The notes beneath the pieces were generated by a model. That model worked only from the letters and a program-made list of their open reading frames with translations, was not told the origin of the DNA and did not search any database. Source: Streptomyces blattellae (lineage in GTDB: Bacteria; Actinomycetota; Actinomycetes; Streptomycetales; Streptomycetaceae). From it: DNA of 64,000 nucleotides. Numbering within the stretch: position 1 is the first letter of the stretch; every line of letters begins with the position of its first letter. This document shows, one piece after another, positions 52,092 to 61,587 of this stretch. The position numbers were made by a program, and so were the translations under genes. The stretch covers positions 62,001 through 126,000 of the forward strand of contig NZ_WJBG01000127.1 in assembly GCF_009709555.1 (NCBI RefSeq), in the 5' to 3' direction.

Positions 52092-53114
52092 TCACCCGCG
52101 GTTTCCGGCGGCGGTCTCACGCATCGCCCGCAGGGACTCCTTGAGGGAGCCCATGGTGGCCATGACCGCGGTCGGCTCATAGCCGCAGTGCGCCATGCAG
52201 TTGGCGCAGCGCGGGTCCTTGCCGCGGCCGTACTTGTCCCAGTCGGTCTCCTCGATCAGCTCCCGGTACGTGGTCACGTATCCGTCGCTCATCAGGTAGC
52301 AGGGGCGCTGCCAGCCGAAGAGGGAGTAGTTGGGGATCGCCCACGCGGTGCACGGGAAGTCGACCTTGCCCTCCAGGAAGTCCAGGAAGAGCGGGGAGTG
52401 GTTGAGCCGCCACTTGCGCCGGTTGCCGCCCGCGAAGGCCTTCCTGAACAGCTCGCGGGTCTGTTCCACGCCCAGGAAGTGCTCCTGGTCGGGGGCCTTC
52501 TCGTAGGCGTAGGCGGGAGAGATCATCATCTCGTCGACCTTGAGCTCGTCGTTGAGGTAGTTGAGCACCTCGATGACGGTCTGCGGGGTGTCGGTGTTGA
52601 AAAAGGTCGAGTTGGTGGTGGTTCGGAAGCCGCGCCGCTTGGCCTCCTTGATCGCCTCCACTGCCTCGTCGAACACACCCTCCTTCGCCACGGACTCGTC
52701 GTGCCGCTCGCGCAGCCCGTCGATGTGCACCGCGAAGGCGAGGTACGGCGAGGGCTCGAACTTGTCCATCTTCTTGCGCAGCAACAGGGCGTTGGTGCAC
52801 AGGAAGACGTACTTCCTCCTCGCCACCAACTGCCGCACGATCTCATCGATCTTGGGGTGCATCAGGGGCTCCCCGCCGGCGATCGACACCATCGGGGCGC
52901 CGGACTCAAGCACCGCGCCCACGGCCTGGGCAACCGGCATGCGCTGCTTGAGCACACCCGCCGGATGCTGGATCTTGCCGCAGCCCTCGCACTTGAGATT
53001 GCACGCGTAGAGCGGTTCCAGCTCGACGATGAGCGGAAACTTGTCCCGCCTGCGGAGCTTCTGTTGAGCCAAGTACGTAGCGACCTTGATGGACTGGCGT
53101 AGCGGCATGGCCAT
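52092..53114 (-). CDS. hpnH: Hopanoid radical SAM protein HpnH
   Basis: 340 residues. SAM cluster motif [20 protein letters not shown] (C-x3-C-x2-C), [17 protein letters not shown], and a C-terminal Cys set ([13 protein letters not shown]). HpnH joins adenosine to hopene to give adenosylhopane, the first side-chain step. A full AGGAGGTGA lies seven bases before ATG 53114, and its TGA is the hpnG stop. Length matches the family (about 330-385). Confidence 0.95.
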   Translation of the reverse strand: MAMPLRQSIKVATYLAQQKLRRRDKFPLIVELEPLYACNLKCEGCGKIQHPAGVLKQRMPVAQAVGAVLESGAPMVSIAGGEPLMHPKIDEIVRQLVARRKYVFLCTNALLLRKKMDKFEPSPYLAFAVHIDGLRERHDESVAKEGVFDEAVEAIKEAKRRGFRTTTNSTFFNTDTPQTVIEVLNYLNDELKVDEMMISPAYAYEKAPDQEHFLGVEQTRELFRKAFAGGNRRKWRLNHSPLFLDFLEGKVDFPCTAWAIPNYSLFGWQRPCYLMSDGYVTTYRELIEETDWDKYGRGKDPRCANCMAHCGYEPTAVMATMGSLKESLRAMRETAAGNRG

Positions 53115-53119
53115 CTGGC

Positions 53120-53764
53120 TCACCTCCTGGGGAGCAGCAAAGAACGGTGCCATTCATAGAAAGCGGGGAGAACGGAACGCAACACACGGAAGGCCGATAT
53201 TCCCCCGCGCAATGTGCCGATCCGGACAAGTTCATGTTCTGGAGCGTCCACGACCACCCGGACGGCCGCAACCGGGCGCGGGCCCGTGCGCACGGCGCTC
53301 AGGAGCGTGGCCGCGGACTCCATGTCGACGGCGATCGCGCCGGTCGCGAGCAGATCGGACCGTTCCTGACCTCGCACGACATGATCGGAGCCGGTGAGCG
53401 GCCCGGTGTGGACGGTGCGGCCGGGTACGGCGCGCACGAGTTCCTTGACGAGCAGGTCGGTCCCGACGCACGGAACGGTTCCATCCGCGATCCTGGTCTC
53501 CTCGGCGACGACCAGGTCGCCGGGGTGCATGCCGGGGGCGAGCCCCGCACAGAAGCCGGTCGCCAGCACGGCGGCCGCACTGAGCGCCGGGCCGTCCAGG
53601 ACCCTGGTGACCGACCGCTCCGCCGCCTTCGGCCCCATGCCCGTACGCAGGACGGTGACCGGACCGCCCGCGTCCCCGCGGTCGCCGAGGCGCAGGGCGA
53701 GGTGCTCGATGCCGAGCGCGCAGGCGATCAGCAGCGGGGCGGGGGCGGGCGGGGTGCTCATCAT
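53120..53764 (-). CDS. hpnG: Hopanoid nucleosidase/phosphorylase HpnG
   Basis: 214 residues: VTVLRTGMGPKAAERSVTRV, ATGFCAGLAPGMHPGDLVVA, GAIAVDMESAATLLSA. These are nucleoside-phosphorylase family motifs (G-x-G substrate loop, DMES). HpnG releases adenine from adenosylhopane to give ribosylhopane. ATG 53764 overlaps the SHC stop (ATGA). At about 214 residues it is similar to the Streptomyces family and shorter than alpha-proteobacterial versions. Confidence 0.9.
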   Translation of the reverse strand: MMSTPPAPAPLLIACALGIEHLALRLGDRGDAGGPVTVLRTGMGPKAAERSVTRVLDGPALSAAAVLATGFCAGLAPGMHPGDLVVAEETRIADGTVPCVGTDLLVKELVRAVPGRTVHTGPLTGSDHVVRGQERSDLLATGAIAVDMESAATLLSAVRTGPRPVAAVRVVVDAPEHELVRIGTLRGGISAFRVLRSVLPAFYEWHRSLLLPRR

Positions 53765-55752
53765 CCCTCCCGTGCCTTGGAGAACGGTTCTCCGTGGACG
53801 TACCGGCCGAGCGCGGTGAGCGGGAAGACCTGCCGGTAGAGGTGGTAGTTGATCGAGAAGTCCCACGGGAAGCCGGTACCCGTGAAGTACGGCTCGTCCC
53901 AGGAGCCGTCCTCGCGCTGGGTGCTCGCGAGCCACTCGATGCCGCGCTCGACGGCCTTGGAGTCCCTCTCGCCGGCCGAGAGCAGGGCCAGCAGCGCCCA
54001 TGCCGTCTGCGAGGCGGTGGAGGCACCCCTGCCGCTCCACTTCCTCACGTCGTGGTAGGAGCGCAGGTCCTCGCCCCAGCCGCCGTCTTCGTTCTGGACG
54101 GACTCCAGCCAGACGACGGCGCGGCGGATCGCCGGGTGCGAGCCGGGGAGTCCGGCCGCGGTCAGCGCCGGGACCACCGACCCGGTGCCGTAGACGTAGT
54201 TGACGCCCCAGCGCCCGAACCACGACCCGTCCGGCTCCTGTTCGGCGAGCAGCCACTCGATGCCGCGCCGGGTGCGCGGGTCATGGGCGTAGCCCTCGAC
54301 CGCGAGCATCTCCACCACGTGTGCGGTGACGTCCGCGGACGGCGGGTCGATGACCTCACCGAAGTCGCAGAACGGCAGCCTGTTGGGGAACATGCTGGTG
54401 TTGTCCACGTCGAAGGCGCCCCACGCGCCGTTCTTCGACTGCATCCCGAGGTTCCAGCGCACCCCGCGCCTGATCGCCTTCTCCACCCGCTGCGGGTCGT
54501 GGTGCCGGATCCGGCGCAGCGCGAGGACCACCTCGGCGGTGTCGTCGATGTCGGGGTAGTTGTCGTTGTGGAACTCGAACGCCCAGCCGCCGGGCGGCAG
54601 GTGGGGTCTGCGCACCGACCAGTCGCCGGGCCGCACGATCTGCTCGCCGAGCATCCAGTCGGCGGCCTTCACCAACTGCGGGTGGTCGGCGGGCAGTCCG
54701 GCGTCGGCGAGTGCGATGGCCGCGAGGCAGGTGTCCCACACCGGGGACTGGCAGGCCTCGATCATCCGGGCCCCGTCCTCGCGCCGGACGGCGAAACGGT
54801 CCAGCGACGCGAGCCCCTCGCGCATCACGGGGTGTTCGAGGTCGTAGCCGAGCAGGTACAGGGCGATGACCGAGTACACGGCGGGCGGCTGGATGCCGCC
54901 CCAGCAGCCGTCGTTCTCCTGCCGCTCGATGATCCAGCGGGCGGCGGAGTTCATCGCGGCCCTGCGCAGGCCGCGCCAGGCGAACTTGCGGTACTGGTGC
55001 AGCGCCTTGTCGAGCCGCTCGAAGACGCCGCCCCAACTCACCGCGGGGGCCAGGGGCTTGACCGGGTTCGGGTCGTGCGGATCGGTGTGCAGTTCGTCGA
55101 GCGGGAAGGGCGCCGGCCGCACCGGGCGCTTCGCGGAGACGATCGTCAGCGGGACGATGGTCTGCCGCGCCCAGCACCCGAAGTCGTAGATGTTGAGCGG
55201 GACCCACTTCGGGAAGTAGATGAGTTCCGGGGGGAGTTCGGGCAGATCCTCCCACTTCCACCAGCCGAACAGCGCCAGCCAGATCCGGGTGAAGACCCGG
55301 GCCGCCGCGATGCCGCCCCGCTCGCGGATCCAGGCCGAGGCCCTCGCCATGTGCGGCGCGTCCGGCGCGTCGCCGGCCAGGCGCAGCGCCACGTACGCCT
55401 CGATGGTGGTGGAGAGTTCGCCGGGTCCGCCGTAGAAGGTGGCCCAGGTGCCGTCCCCGCCCTGCTCGCCGCGGATGAACAGGGCGGCGGCGCGGGTGGT
55501 GGCGTCGTCGCGGATGCCCAGGAACTGGCGCAGCAGCAGGTCCTCGGCGTCCATCGTGACGTTCGTCTGCAGGTCGCCCTTCCACCAGCCCTGGGTGTCC
55601 TGCCGGGAGAGCAGGAAGTCGGTGGCACGCCCGATGGCGTGTACGGCGGCCTCGCGCACCCCGGCCGCCAGGAACGTGTCGATCTGAGTTTCGCTGGCCG
55701 AGGCGGCGCGGGGCGGCAGTGCCCCGGTGCTTCCGTCGGTCGTCGCTGTCAT
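53761..55752 (-). CDS. shc: Squalene-hopene cyclase
   Basis: 663 residues, the usual SHC size. Repeated QW motifs such as QDTQGWWKGDLQ, QENDGCWGG, QSKNGAWGAF and QREDGSWDE are visible. The acid motif is NYPDIDDTAEVVLALRRIRH (D-x-D-D). Cyclises squalene to hopene/hopanol at the membrane. AAGGGGAAG precedes ATG 55752. Gap of about 117 bp to the upstream polyprenyl synthase, so there may be an extra internal promoter there. Confidence 0.97.
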   Translation of the reverse strand: MTATTDGSTGALPPRAASASETQIDTFLAAGVREAAVHAIGRATDFLLSRQDTQGWWKGDLQTNVTMDAEDLLLRQFLGIRDDATTRAAALFIRGEQGGDGTWATFYGGPGELSTTIEAYVALRLAGDAPDAPHMARASAWIRERGGIAAARVFTRIWLALFGWWKWEDLPELPPELIYFPKWVPLNIYDFGCWARQTIVPLTIVSAKRPVRPAPFPLDELHTDPHDPNPVKPLAPAVSWGGVFERLDKALHQYRKFAWRGLRRAAMNSAARWIIERQENDGCWGGIQPPAVYSVIALYLLGYDLEHPVMREGLASLDRFAVRREDGARMIEACQSPVWDTCLAAIALADAGLPADHPQLVKAADWMLGEQIVRPGDWSVRRPHLPPGGWAFEFHNDNYPDIDDTAEVVLALRRIRHHDPQRVEKAIRRGVRWNLGMQSKNGAWGAFDVDNTSMFPNRLPFCDFGEVIDPPSADVTAHVVEMLAVEGYAHDPRTRRGIEWLLAEQEPDGSWFGRWGVNYVYGTGSVVPALTAAGLPGSHPAIRRAVVWLESVQNEDGGWGEDLRSYHDVRKWSGRGASTASQTAWALLALLSAGERDSKAVERGIEWLASTQREDGSWDEPYFTGTGFPWDFSINYHLYRQVFPLTALGRYVHGEPFSKAREG

Positions 55753-55869
55753 GGCTTCCCCTTCGTGCAGTCGTGCGAAGTCGTGCTGCTGTGGGTCCGC
55801 CGTCGGCCGGTGCTCGTGTGTCCGTAGCACCGGCCGGCGACTACGCGAGGGCTATTCGACCGATAGTGA

Positions 55870-57006
55870 TCATCTCTTCCGTACGACGACGAAGTCGGCG
55901 AGCGCCGCGAACCGGTCCCGCACCTGGTCGGGCATGGCAATGGCGTCGAGGGCCTCGATGGCGACTGTGTGCTGGCGGCGTGCCTCTTCGGCGGTCCACT
56001 CGCGCCCGCCCGCGTCCTCGATGAGGGCGGCACGGGCCGCGAACTCCTCCTCGGAGAAGTTCGCGAAGTCACTGCTCTTGGCGTCGGCGGCGAGGATCTC
56101 GCCGAGCCGCTCGGAAGCGGCGCCGCCCTCCGCGAGCGCGGCCACGACCGGCAGGGACTTCTTGCGCTGGCGCAGATCGCTCCAGGTCTGTTTGCCGGTG
56201 GAGACCGGGTCGCCCCAGATGCCGAGCAGGTCGTCGACGGCCTGGAAGGCGAGGCCGAGGTGGTAGCCGTACTTCTCCAGGGTGTCGGCGGTGCGGTCGT
56301 CCGCGCCGCCGAGCACGGCGCCGATGGAGCTGGCGCAGGCGAGCAGGGCGCCGGTCTTGTTGCCCTCCATCTCCAGGCACTCCTCGACGCTGACGCGGTC
56401 GCGGTGCTCGTAGGAGATGTCCTGCGCCTGGCCGTCGATGAGGGCGCGGGTCGCGGTGGTCAGGCGTCGGGTGGCGCGGCCGGCCTCGACGGTGCCGAGT
56501 TCCAGGAGCACCTCGTTGGCCAGGGCGAACAGGGCGTCGCCGACGAGGATGGCCTGGGCGGGGCCGTGCACCTTCCAGACGGTGTCACGGTGGCGGCGCT
56601 GTTCGTCGCCGTCCATCAGGTCGTCGTGCAGCAGCGAGAAGTTGTGGACCAGTTCGACGGCGACCGCTCCGGGGATGCCGGTCTCGGGCGCGGCGCCGGT
56701 GACCTCGGCGGAGAGCACGGCGAGGGCGGGGCGTACGGCCTTGCCGCCGTCGCCGTCGGCGGGATTGCCCTGGGCGTCGATCCAGCCGAAGTGGTATGCG
56801 GCAACGGTGTCCATGGGAGGGGCCAGGCGGTCGATCGCCGCCCGCAGTACCGGTGTGGCCAGGGTCCGGCCGCGCTCCAGGAGCGCGGTCACGTCCACCG
56901 CGGTCCTTCGCGCGGCCGTCGAGGCCGGGGGCACAGTGGGCACAGTCTCTCCTCTTGTTGCGGTACCGGGGGTGCGGGGGCCTGCCGCCGTGTGCTGGTT
57001 CGGCAT
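55870..57006 (-). CDS. Polyprenyl diphosphate synthase
   Basis: 378 residues. First Asp-rich motif FSLLHDDLMDGDEQRRHRDT (DDxxD) and second FQAVDDLLGIWGDP (DDxxG). GKAVRPALAVLSAEV is the substrate-binding GKxxRP-type block. FPP or GGPP synthase; in this cluster FPP for squalene is most likely. ATG 57006 overlaps the hpnE stop by one base (TGATG). The N-terminus carries about 40 low-complexity Thr/Pro residues. Confidence 0.92.
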   Translation of the reverse strand: MPNQHTAAGPRTPGTATRGETVPTVPPASTAARRTAVDVTALLERGRTLATPVLRAAIDRLAPPMDTVAAYHFGWIDAQGNPADGDGGKAVRPALAVLSAEVTGAAPETGIPGAVAVELVHNFSLLHDDLMDGDEQRRHRDTVWKVHGPAQAILVGDALFALANEVLLELGTVEAGRATRRLTTATRALIDGQAQDISYEHRDRVSVEECLEMEGNKTGALLACASSIGAVLGGADDRTADTLEKYGYHLGLAFQAVDDLLGIWGDPVSTGKQTWSDLRQRKKSLPVVAALAEGGAASERLGEILAADAKSSDFANFSEEEFAARAALIEDAGGREWTAEEARRQHTVAIEALDAIAMPDQVRDRFAALADFVVVRKR

Positions 57007-58436
57007 CAAGCTGCCTCCTCCACGTCGAAGAGGTGGCTGGGGCGGGGCCGGCCCAGGGCGCTCAGCGCGGCGCCGGCCGCACTCACACCACTGCGGACCG
57101 CACTCTCCATGGTCGCGGGCCACCCCGTGGCGGTCCACGCTCCGGCCAGGTAGAGGCCGGGGGCCTTGGTACGGGCGCCGGGCCGCAGCCGTCCGACGCC
57201 GGGGGTGGGAGCGAACGTGGCCGTGCGCTCCCTGGTCACGAAGAAGTCCCTCACCTCGGCACCGCGGGCGCCGGGCAACAGCCGTTCCAGCTCGGGCAGA
57301 TAGCGCTCGCGCAGTGCGGCGACCGGTGCGTCGATCTCGTGCCGCGCCGCCGACTGCGACAGCGCCAGGTACTGACCGTCTTTCAGCCCGGAGGCGTCGG
57401 TCCGGTCGAAGACCCACTGCACGGGGGTGCCGAGGGCCGCGAAGAAGGGCTTGTGGAGCACCTTCCGGTCGTACACGACATGCACGTTGAGGATCGGCGC
57501 GGTGCCGATCTCCAGCAGCCGCTCGGGGGTGTCGAGGGCTCCGGCGGGCAGCAGATCGTGTGCTTCGCGCTGGGGTACGGCGAGGACGACGACGGCGGCC
57601 CGAAGGGAGTCGCCGGGAACTTGAACGCGCAGGCGTCCGTTGCCGTCAGTAGAGATGGAGGTGACGCGTGTACGGACCTCGGTACGCACGCCCGCTGAGT
57701 CGAGCGCCTTGCGGGCGAGCCGGTCATGCAGTTCACCCAGCGGGACGCGCGCCCAGCCGATGTCGGCCGCGCCCGGGTCGGACAGCAGACCGGTCTTGAA
57801 CACCATCGCGGCGAGCCCCAGCGAGGCGTCGCCCGCGACCGCGTTGAGGGTGGCGACCCCGACCAGGTCCCACAGGGCCTCGACGGCACGCGCCGACTGA
57901 CCGTGCGCGGTCAGCCAGCTGCCGAAGTCCTGGGTGTCCAGGGTCGGATCGGCGAGGTCGAGGCCCTTGAGTGCGAGCGCGGCCCGCCCGACCTTGGCGC
58001 GTTCGGCGAGCGAGAGATGCGGATAGGTGGCCAGGCTGCGCCCCAGATGCAGGGGCACGGGCAGCGCGTCGCGCCGCAGCCTGCCGAGCCGCCGTCCCTC
58101 GGGCCTGGCGACATCGAGCACGGGCACGTCGAGACGATCCTGCAACGGCGCCAGCGCCGCCCCTTCGATCCGGTCGAGGAACCAGCGGTAGGCGGTGCAG
58201 CAGCGCAGATACACATGCTGGCCGTTGTCGACCGTCAACTCGCCGCGCTGGAAGGAGAAGGCGAGCCCGCCCAGGCGTGGCCGGCCTTCGAGCAGGGTGA
58301 CGCGCACTCCGGCGTCGGCGAGCGCGAGCGCGGCGGTGATTCCGGCGAGCCCACCGCCGATCACGACGGCGTCCCGCGCGGAGGGTGGTTCCGGCATGTC
58401 CGCGAGCGGCTCCCCGGTCCGCGAGTCGTCGGTCAT
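57006..58436 (-). CDS. hpnE: HpnE squalene-forming FAD amine oxidase/desaturase
   Basis: 476 residues. FAD motif AVVIGGGLAGITAALALADA (GxGxxG) and RPRLGGLAFSFQRGELTVDN; C-terminal APGLYLAGAWTATGWPATME. HpnE reduces hydroxysqualene to squalene. GGGGAGAG precedes ATG 58436. Start lies 136 bp after the hpnD stop; a longer in-frame reading to 58535 is Arg/Pro-rich and unlikely. Confidence 0.93.
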   Translation of the reverse strand: MTDDSRTGEPLADMPEPPSARDAVVIGGGLAGITAALALADAGVRVTLLEGRPRLGGLAFSFQRGELTVDNGQHVYLRCCTAYRWFLDRIEGAALAPLQDRLDVPVLDVARPEGRRLGRLRRDALPVPLHLGRSLATYPHLSLAERAKVGRAALALKGLDLADPTLDTQDFGSWLTAHGQSARAVEALWDLVGVATLNAVAGDASLGLAAMVFKTGLLSDPGAADIGWARVPLGELHDRLARKALDSAGVRTEVRTRVTSISTDGNGRLRVQVPGDSLRAAVVVLAVPQREAHDLLPAGALDTPERLLEIGTAPILNVHVVYDRKVLHKPFFAALGTPVQWVFDRTDASGLKDGQYLALSQSAARHEIDAPVAALRERYLPELERLLPGARGAEVRDFFVTRERTATFAPTPGVGRLRPGARTKAPGLYLAGAWTATGWPATMESAVRSGVSAAGAALSALGRPRPSHLFDVEEAA

Positions 58437-58572
58437 TGCGCACTCTCCCCTGCGCGGCCACCGCGGTGCACGAACGGTGCGCGGCAGGCCGTCGCAGTCA
58501 GGGACGCCGCCCGGCTCCGGAGGGTTGCCCACCACTTTTCCCCGATGATCTCACCTTGGGCCGTTTTGTCCA

Positions 58573-59523
58573 TCAGGTGCGCCTCCTGACGGACCGCCGG
58601 GTCACATGCCGCGCGTCCAGCCCGGACAGGCCACGCACGGCGACATACGCCTTCTCGCGCCCGGGCAGCGAGACCCGGCCGCGCAGCACCGCCTCCGGAT
58701 CGCGCTCGATACGATCGAGGAGGCGACGGTAGATGCCGGCCATGGCGGCGACACAGGCGCCACTGCGCCGGTCGAGCATGGGGAGCAGCCGGTAGCCCTC
58801 GGCGAAAAGGGCGCGGGCCCGACGCACTTCGAAGTGCACGAGACCCGCGAAGTCGGCGCCCTCCGGCGGTTTCGGCCCGCTGAACCCGGCCGAGCAGCCG
58901 AACTTGGCCAGGTCGTCGGCGGGTAGGTAGGTGCGCCCGCCCTCGGCGTCCTCGCGGACGTCCCGCAGGATGTTGGTGAGCTGAAGCGCGAGCCCGAGCG
59001 TGTCGGCGTACTCCGGTGCGCGCTCGGCGCCCCGCGCCCCCCGCTCGGTGCCGAACACCCCGAGCGAGAGCCGCCCGATGGCACCCGCCACACAGCGGCA
59101 GTACACCTTCAGGTCGTCCCAGGTCTCATAGGTCTCGCCGCGTACGTCCATCAGCACGCCGTCGATGAGCTCGTCCAGGCCGTTCAGCGGGATCGGGAAC
59201 TGCTCGGCGGCATGGGTCAGGGCGACCGCGACCGGGTCGGTGTCGTCCTCGTCGACCGCGTCCTGGCGGATCCGGGTCAGCAGCGACCGGGTGTCCTCAA
59301 GTCTGGCGATCTTGACGTCGGGTTCCAGCGCGCCGTCGCCGATGTCGTCGACCCGGCGCGAGAACGCGTACAGCGCCGACATCGCGCGCCGCTTGTGGGT
59401 GGGCAGCAGTCTGATGCCGTAGGCGAAGTTACGGGCCTGCTGTCCGGTGACGGCCTCGCAGTAGCCGTAGGCGGCGAGTACCGGTGCGGACACGTGTGTG
59501 GGAGAGTCCACTGTCCGGATCAC
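58573..59523 (-). CDS. hpnD: HpnD presqualene diphosphate synthase
   Basis: 316 residues. First Asp motif ALYAFSRRVDDIGDGALEPD, second LALQLTNILRDVREDAEGGR-TYLP. Condenses two FPP to presqualene diphosphate. GTG 59523 overlaps the hpnC stop (GTGA). Together HpnC, HpnD and HpnE replace the single squalene synthase of other organisms. Confidence 0.93.
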   Translation of the reverse strand: MIRTVDSPTHVSAPVLAAYGYCEAVTGQQARNFAYGIRLLPTHKRRAMSALYAFSRRVDDIGDGALEPDVKIARLEDTRSLLTRIRQDAVDEDDTDPVAVALTHAAEQFPIPLNGLDELIDGVLMDVRGETYETWDDLKVYCRCVAGAIGRLSLGVFGTERGARGAERAPEYADTLGLALQLTNILRDVREDAEGGRTYLPADDLAKFGCSAGFSGPKPPEGADFAGLVHFEVRRARALFAEGYRLLPMLDRRSGACVAAMAGIYRRLLDRIERDPEAVLRGRVSLPGREKAYVAVRGLSGLDARHVTRRSVRRRT

Positions 59524-60422
59524 CCCTCTCCTCGCAGAGTCACGCCCGCCTCACGCAGCAACTGGATCGTGCCGGGCTTGGGCGGGCCGGGAAGTACGTC
59601 GTATTCGGCGGCGGCCATCGCGTGGATTGCCGCCCTTCCCCCCGCCACGAACCCTGCGAGCAGCAGCTTCAGTCTGCCGTGGACGCTACCCACCAGGGGG
59701 GCGCCGTCATTCAGGAGGTCACGGGCGCGTTGTGCTTCGTACGCAACCAGTGCGCGCACCGATGCGCCCGTGGTTTTCGCGGCGAGATCCGCTTCCTGGA
59801 CGTGAAAGCGCTTCATGTCCGCGGCGGGCAGATAGATACGGTCGCGGCCGAGGTCCTCGGCGACGTCCTGGAGGTGCTCGACGATCTGCAGGGCGGTGCA
59901 GATGGCGTCGGAGCACCGGACCCGCTCGGGGGTCTCGGTGCCGGTCACGGCGAGGACGAGACGGCCGACGGGGTTGGCGGACAGTTCGCAGTACGCAACG
60001 AGGTCGTCGTAGGTCTCGTAGCGGGTGACGAGCTGGTCCTGGCGGTTGGCGGCGATGAGACCGAGAAAGGGGTCCGGGCTCAGCGCGCGGCGCCGGACCG
60101 TCACCTGGAGGCGGCGCAGCAGCGGGTGACGCGGCGTCGAATCGAACACCCGGTGAAGATCGGCCTCGAAGGCGTCCAGCATCAGCAGCCGGTCCTCGGC
60201 GTCGGCGGGCGACACGCCGAGCAGCCGGGCGTCGGCACCGCCGGGGGCGAGGTCGCCGTCGCCGATGTCGTCGACGAGGCGGGCGAAGCCGTACACGGCC
60301 ACGAGGTCGGCACGCCAGGTCCTGGGCAGGAAGAAGGGGGCCACGGGGAAGTTCTCGTCCGCGGCCTTGTCGAGCGTGCCGCGCTCCGGATCACCGGTCG
60401 GCGCGGCGCCGGTTCCCGTCAC
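59520..60422 (-). CDS. hpnC: HpnC hydroxysqualene synthase
   Basis: 300 residues if GTG 60422 is used; an in-frame ATG at 60452 adds ten. NFPVAPFFLPRTWRADLVAV then YGFARLVDDIGDGDLAPGG (first Asp motif), and QIVEHLQDVAEDLGRDRIYL (second; EHLQD variant). Converts presqualene diphosphate to hydroxysqualene. It is the first gene of the operon. Start is uncertain: neither candidate has a strong ribosome site. Confidence 0.9.
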   Translation of the reverse strand: MTGTGAAPTGDPERGTLDKAADENFPVAPFFLPRTWRADLVAVYGFARLVDDIGDGDLAPGGADARLLGVSPADAEDRLLMLDAFEADLHRVFDSTPRHPLLRRLQVTVRRRALSPDPFLGLIAANRQDQLVTRYETYDDLVAYCELSANPVGRLVLAVTGTETPERVRCSDAICTALQIVEHLQDVAEDLGRDRIYLPAADMKRFHVQEADLAAKTTGASVRALVAYEAQRARDLLNDGAPLVGSVHGRLKLLLAGFVAGGRAAIHAMAAAEYDVLPGPPKPGTIQLLREAGVTLRGEG

Positions 60423-60737
60423 CGTCCACTGCCCGGGGCGGGGACGGCACATACTGCGTCGACCTGGGGAGTTTCCGTAGCCATTGCCGTCACATCTCCC
60501 GTTCTACACCGTCGACCCAATACACACTATTTCGGACACGCCACCCGGACCTCGGCGCGGCTGCCCCGGCGTGGGGTGTCGCGTTATATCCCCCCACTTG
60601 CCGTTTATCGGGACCGGTACAGCTTACGTTGTGCAGCGCAACGCGATCCGTCGGGGTGCCCTGCCCATCACAAGAACACACCGATTGGCTTCAAGCTTCC
60701 TTGGGCCGCCCGAAGTTGACGTTTCCTTTGCAGACGC
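60423..60737. other. Promoter region of the hopanoid operon
   Basis: No gene. AT-richer minus-strand patches such as gaaatagtgtgtattggg near 60520-60540 and gttatatc near 60580-60590 are the likeliest promoter elements. No operator like that of the Xre-cupin gene was seen. Confidence 0.35.
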
Positions 60738-60768
60738 GGGCCCCGTCGGCAGGGTTCCTGCGGGGCCC
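60738..60768 (-). terminator. Terminator of ABC exporter operon
   Basis: gggccccg ... cggggccc stem with an inner gcagg/cctgc stem, 40 bp beyond the ABC ATPase stop at 60808. Confidence 0.6.
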
Positions 60769-60807
60769 TGGGAAGCGTGGTGGGCTTTTCGCCCGGGTCC
60801 GGGTGGA

Positions 60808-61587
60808 CTACTTGCCCGTGAACTTCTCGTACTCCTTGAGGACCTCTTCGGTAGGCCCGTCCATGCGCAGCTCGCCGCGTTCCAGCCACAGGACGCGGTT
60901 GCAGGTGTCACGGATCGACTTGTTGTTGTGACTGACGAGGAACACGGTGCCGGCTTCCTTGCGCAGTTCGCGGATGCGCTCCTCGGAGCGCTTGCGGAAG
61001 TTGGCGTCGCCGGTGGCCAGCGCCTCGTCGATCATCAGCACGTCGTGGTTCTTGGCGGCGGCGATGGAGAAGCGCAGCCGGGCCGCCATGCCGGAGGAGT
61101 AGGTGCGCATCGGCAGGGTGATGAAGTCGCCCTTCTCGTTGATGCCGGAGAAGTCGACGATCTGCTGGTAGCGCTCCTTGATCTCCTCGCGGGACATGCC
61201 CATGGCGAGCCCGCCCAATATGACGTTCCGCTCGCCGGTGAGGTCGTTCATCAGGGCCGCGTTCACCCCGAGCAGAGAGGGCTGGCCGTTGGTGTAGACC
61301 TTGCCGCTCTCGGCGGGGAGCAGGCCGGCGATGGCGCGCAGCAGGGTCGACTTGCCGGAGCCGTTCGAGCCGATCAGGCCGATCGCCTCGCCGCGGTAGG
61401 CGACGAACGACACGCCCCGTACGGCGTGCACCTTGCGCACCCCTCGTTCCTCGCCGCGCTTGAGTATGCGGCTGAGCGCGGCCGTGGCGCTGCCCTTGCC
61501 GGATTTGGCGCCGTTGACGCGGTAGACGATGTGCAGTTCGTCGGCGATGACGGTGGGGATCTGTCCGTCCCCCGGATACTCAGCCAC
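60808..61587 (-). CDS. ABC transporter ATPase, TagH/polysaccharide export type
   Basis: 259 residues from GTG 61587. Walker A IGLIGSNGSGKSTLLRAIAG, signature TYSSGMAARLRFSIAAAKNH, Walker B VLMIDEALATGDANFRKRSE, and H-loop VFLVSHNNKSIRD. The SYSSGM-type signature and EALAVGD style are typical of wall-polymer exporters (TagH, Wzt). GGAGAGG lies upstream. Overlaps the permease gene by eight bases, so the pair is coupled. Exports a teichoic acid-like or other lipid-linked glycopolymer. Confidence 0.93.
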   Translation of the reverse strand: MAEYPGDGQIPTVIADELHIVYRVNGAKSGKGSATAALSRILKRGEERGVRKVHAVRGVSFVAYRGEAIGLIGSNGSGKSTLLRAIAGLLPAESGKVYTNGQPSLLGVNAALMNDLTGERNVILGGLAMGMSREEIKERYQQIVDFSGINEKGDFITLPMRTYSSGMAARLRFSIAAAKNHDVLMIDEALATGDANFRKRSEERIRELRKEAGTVFLVSHNNKSIRDTCNRVLWLERGELRMDGPTEEVLKEYEKFTGK

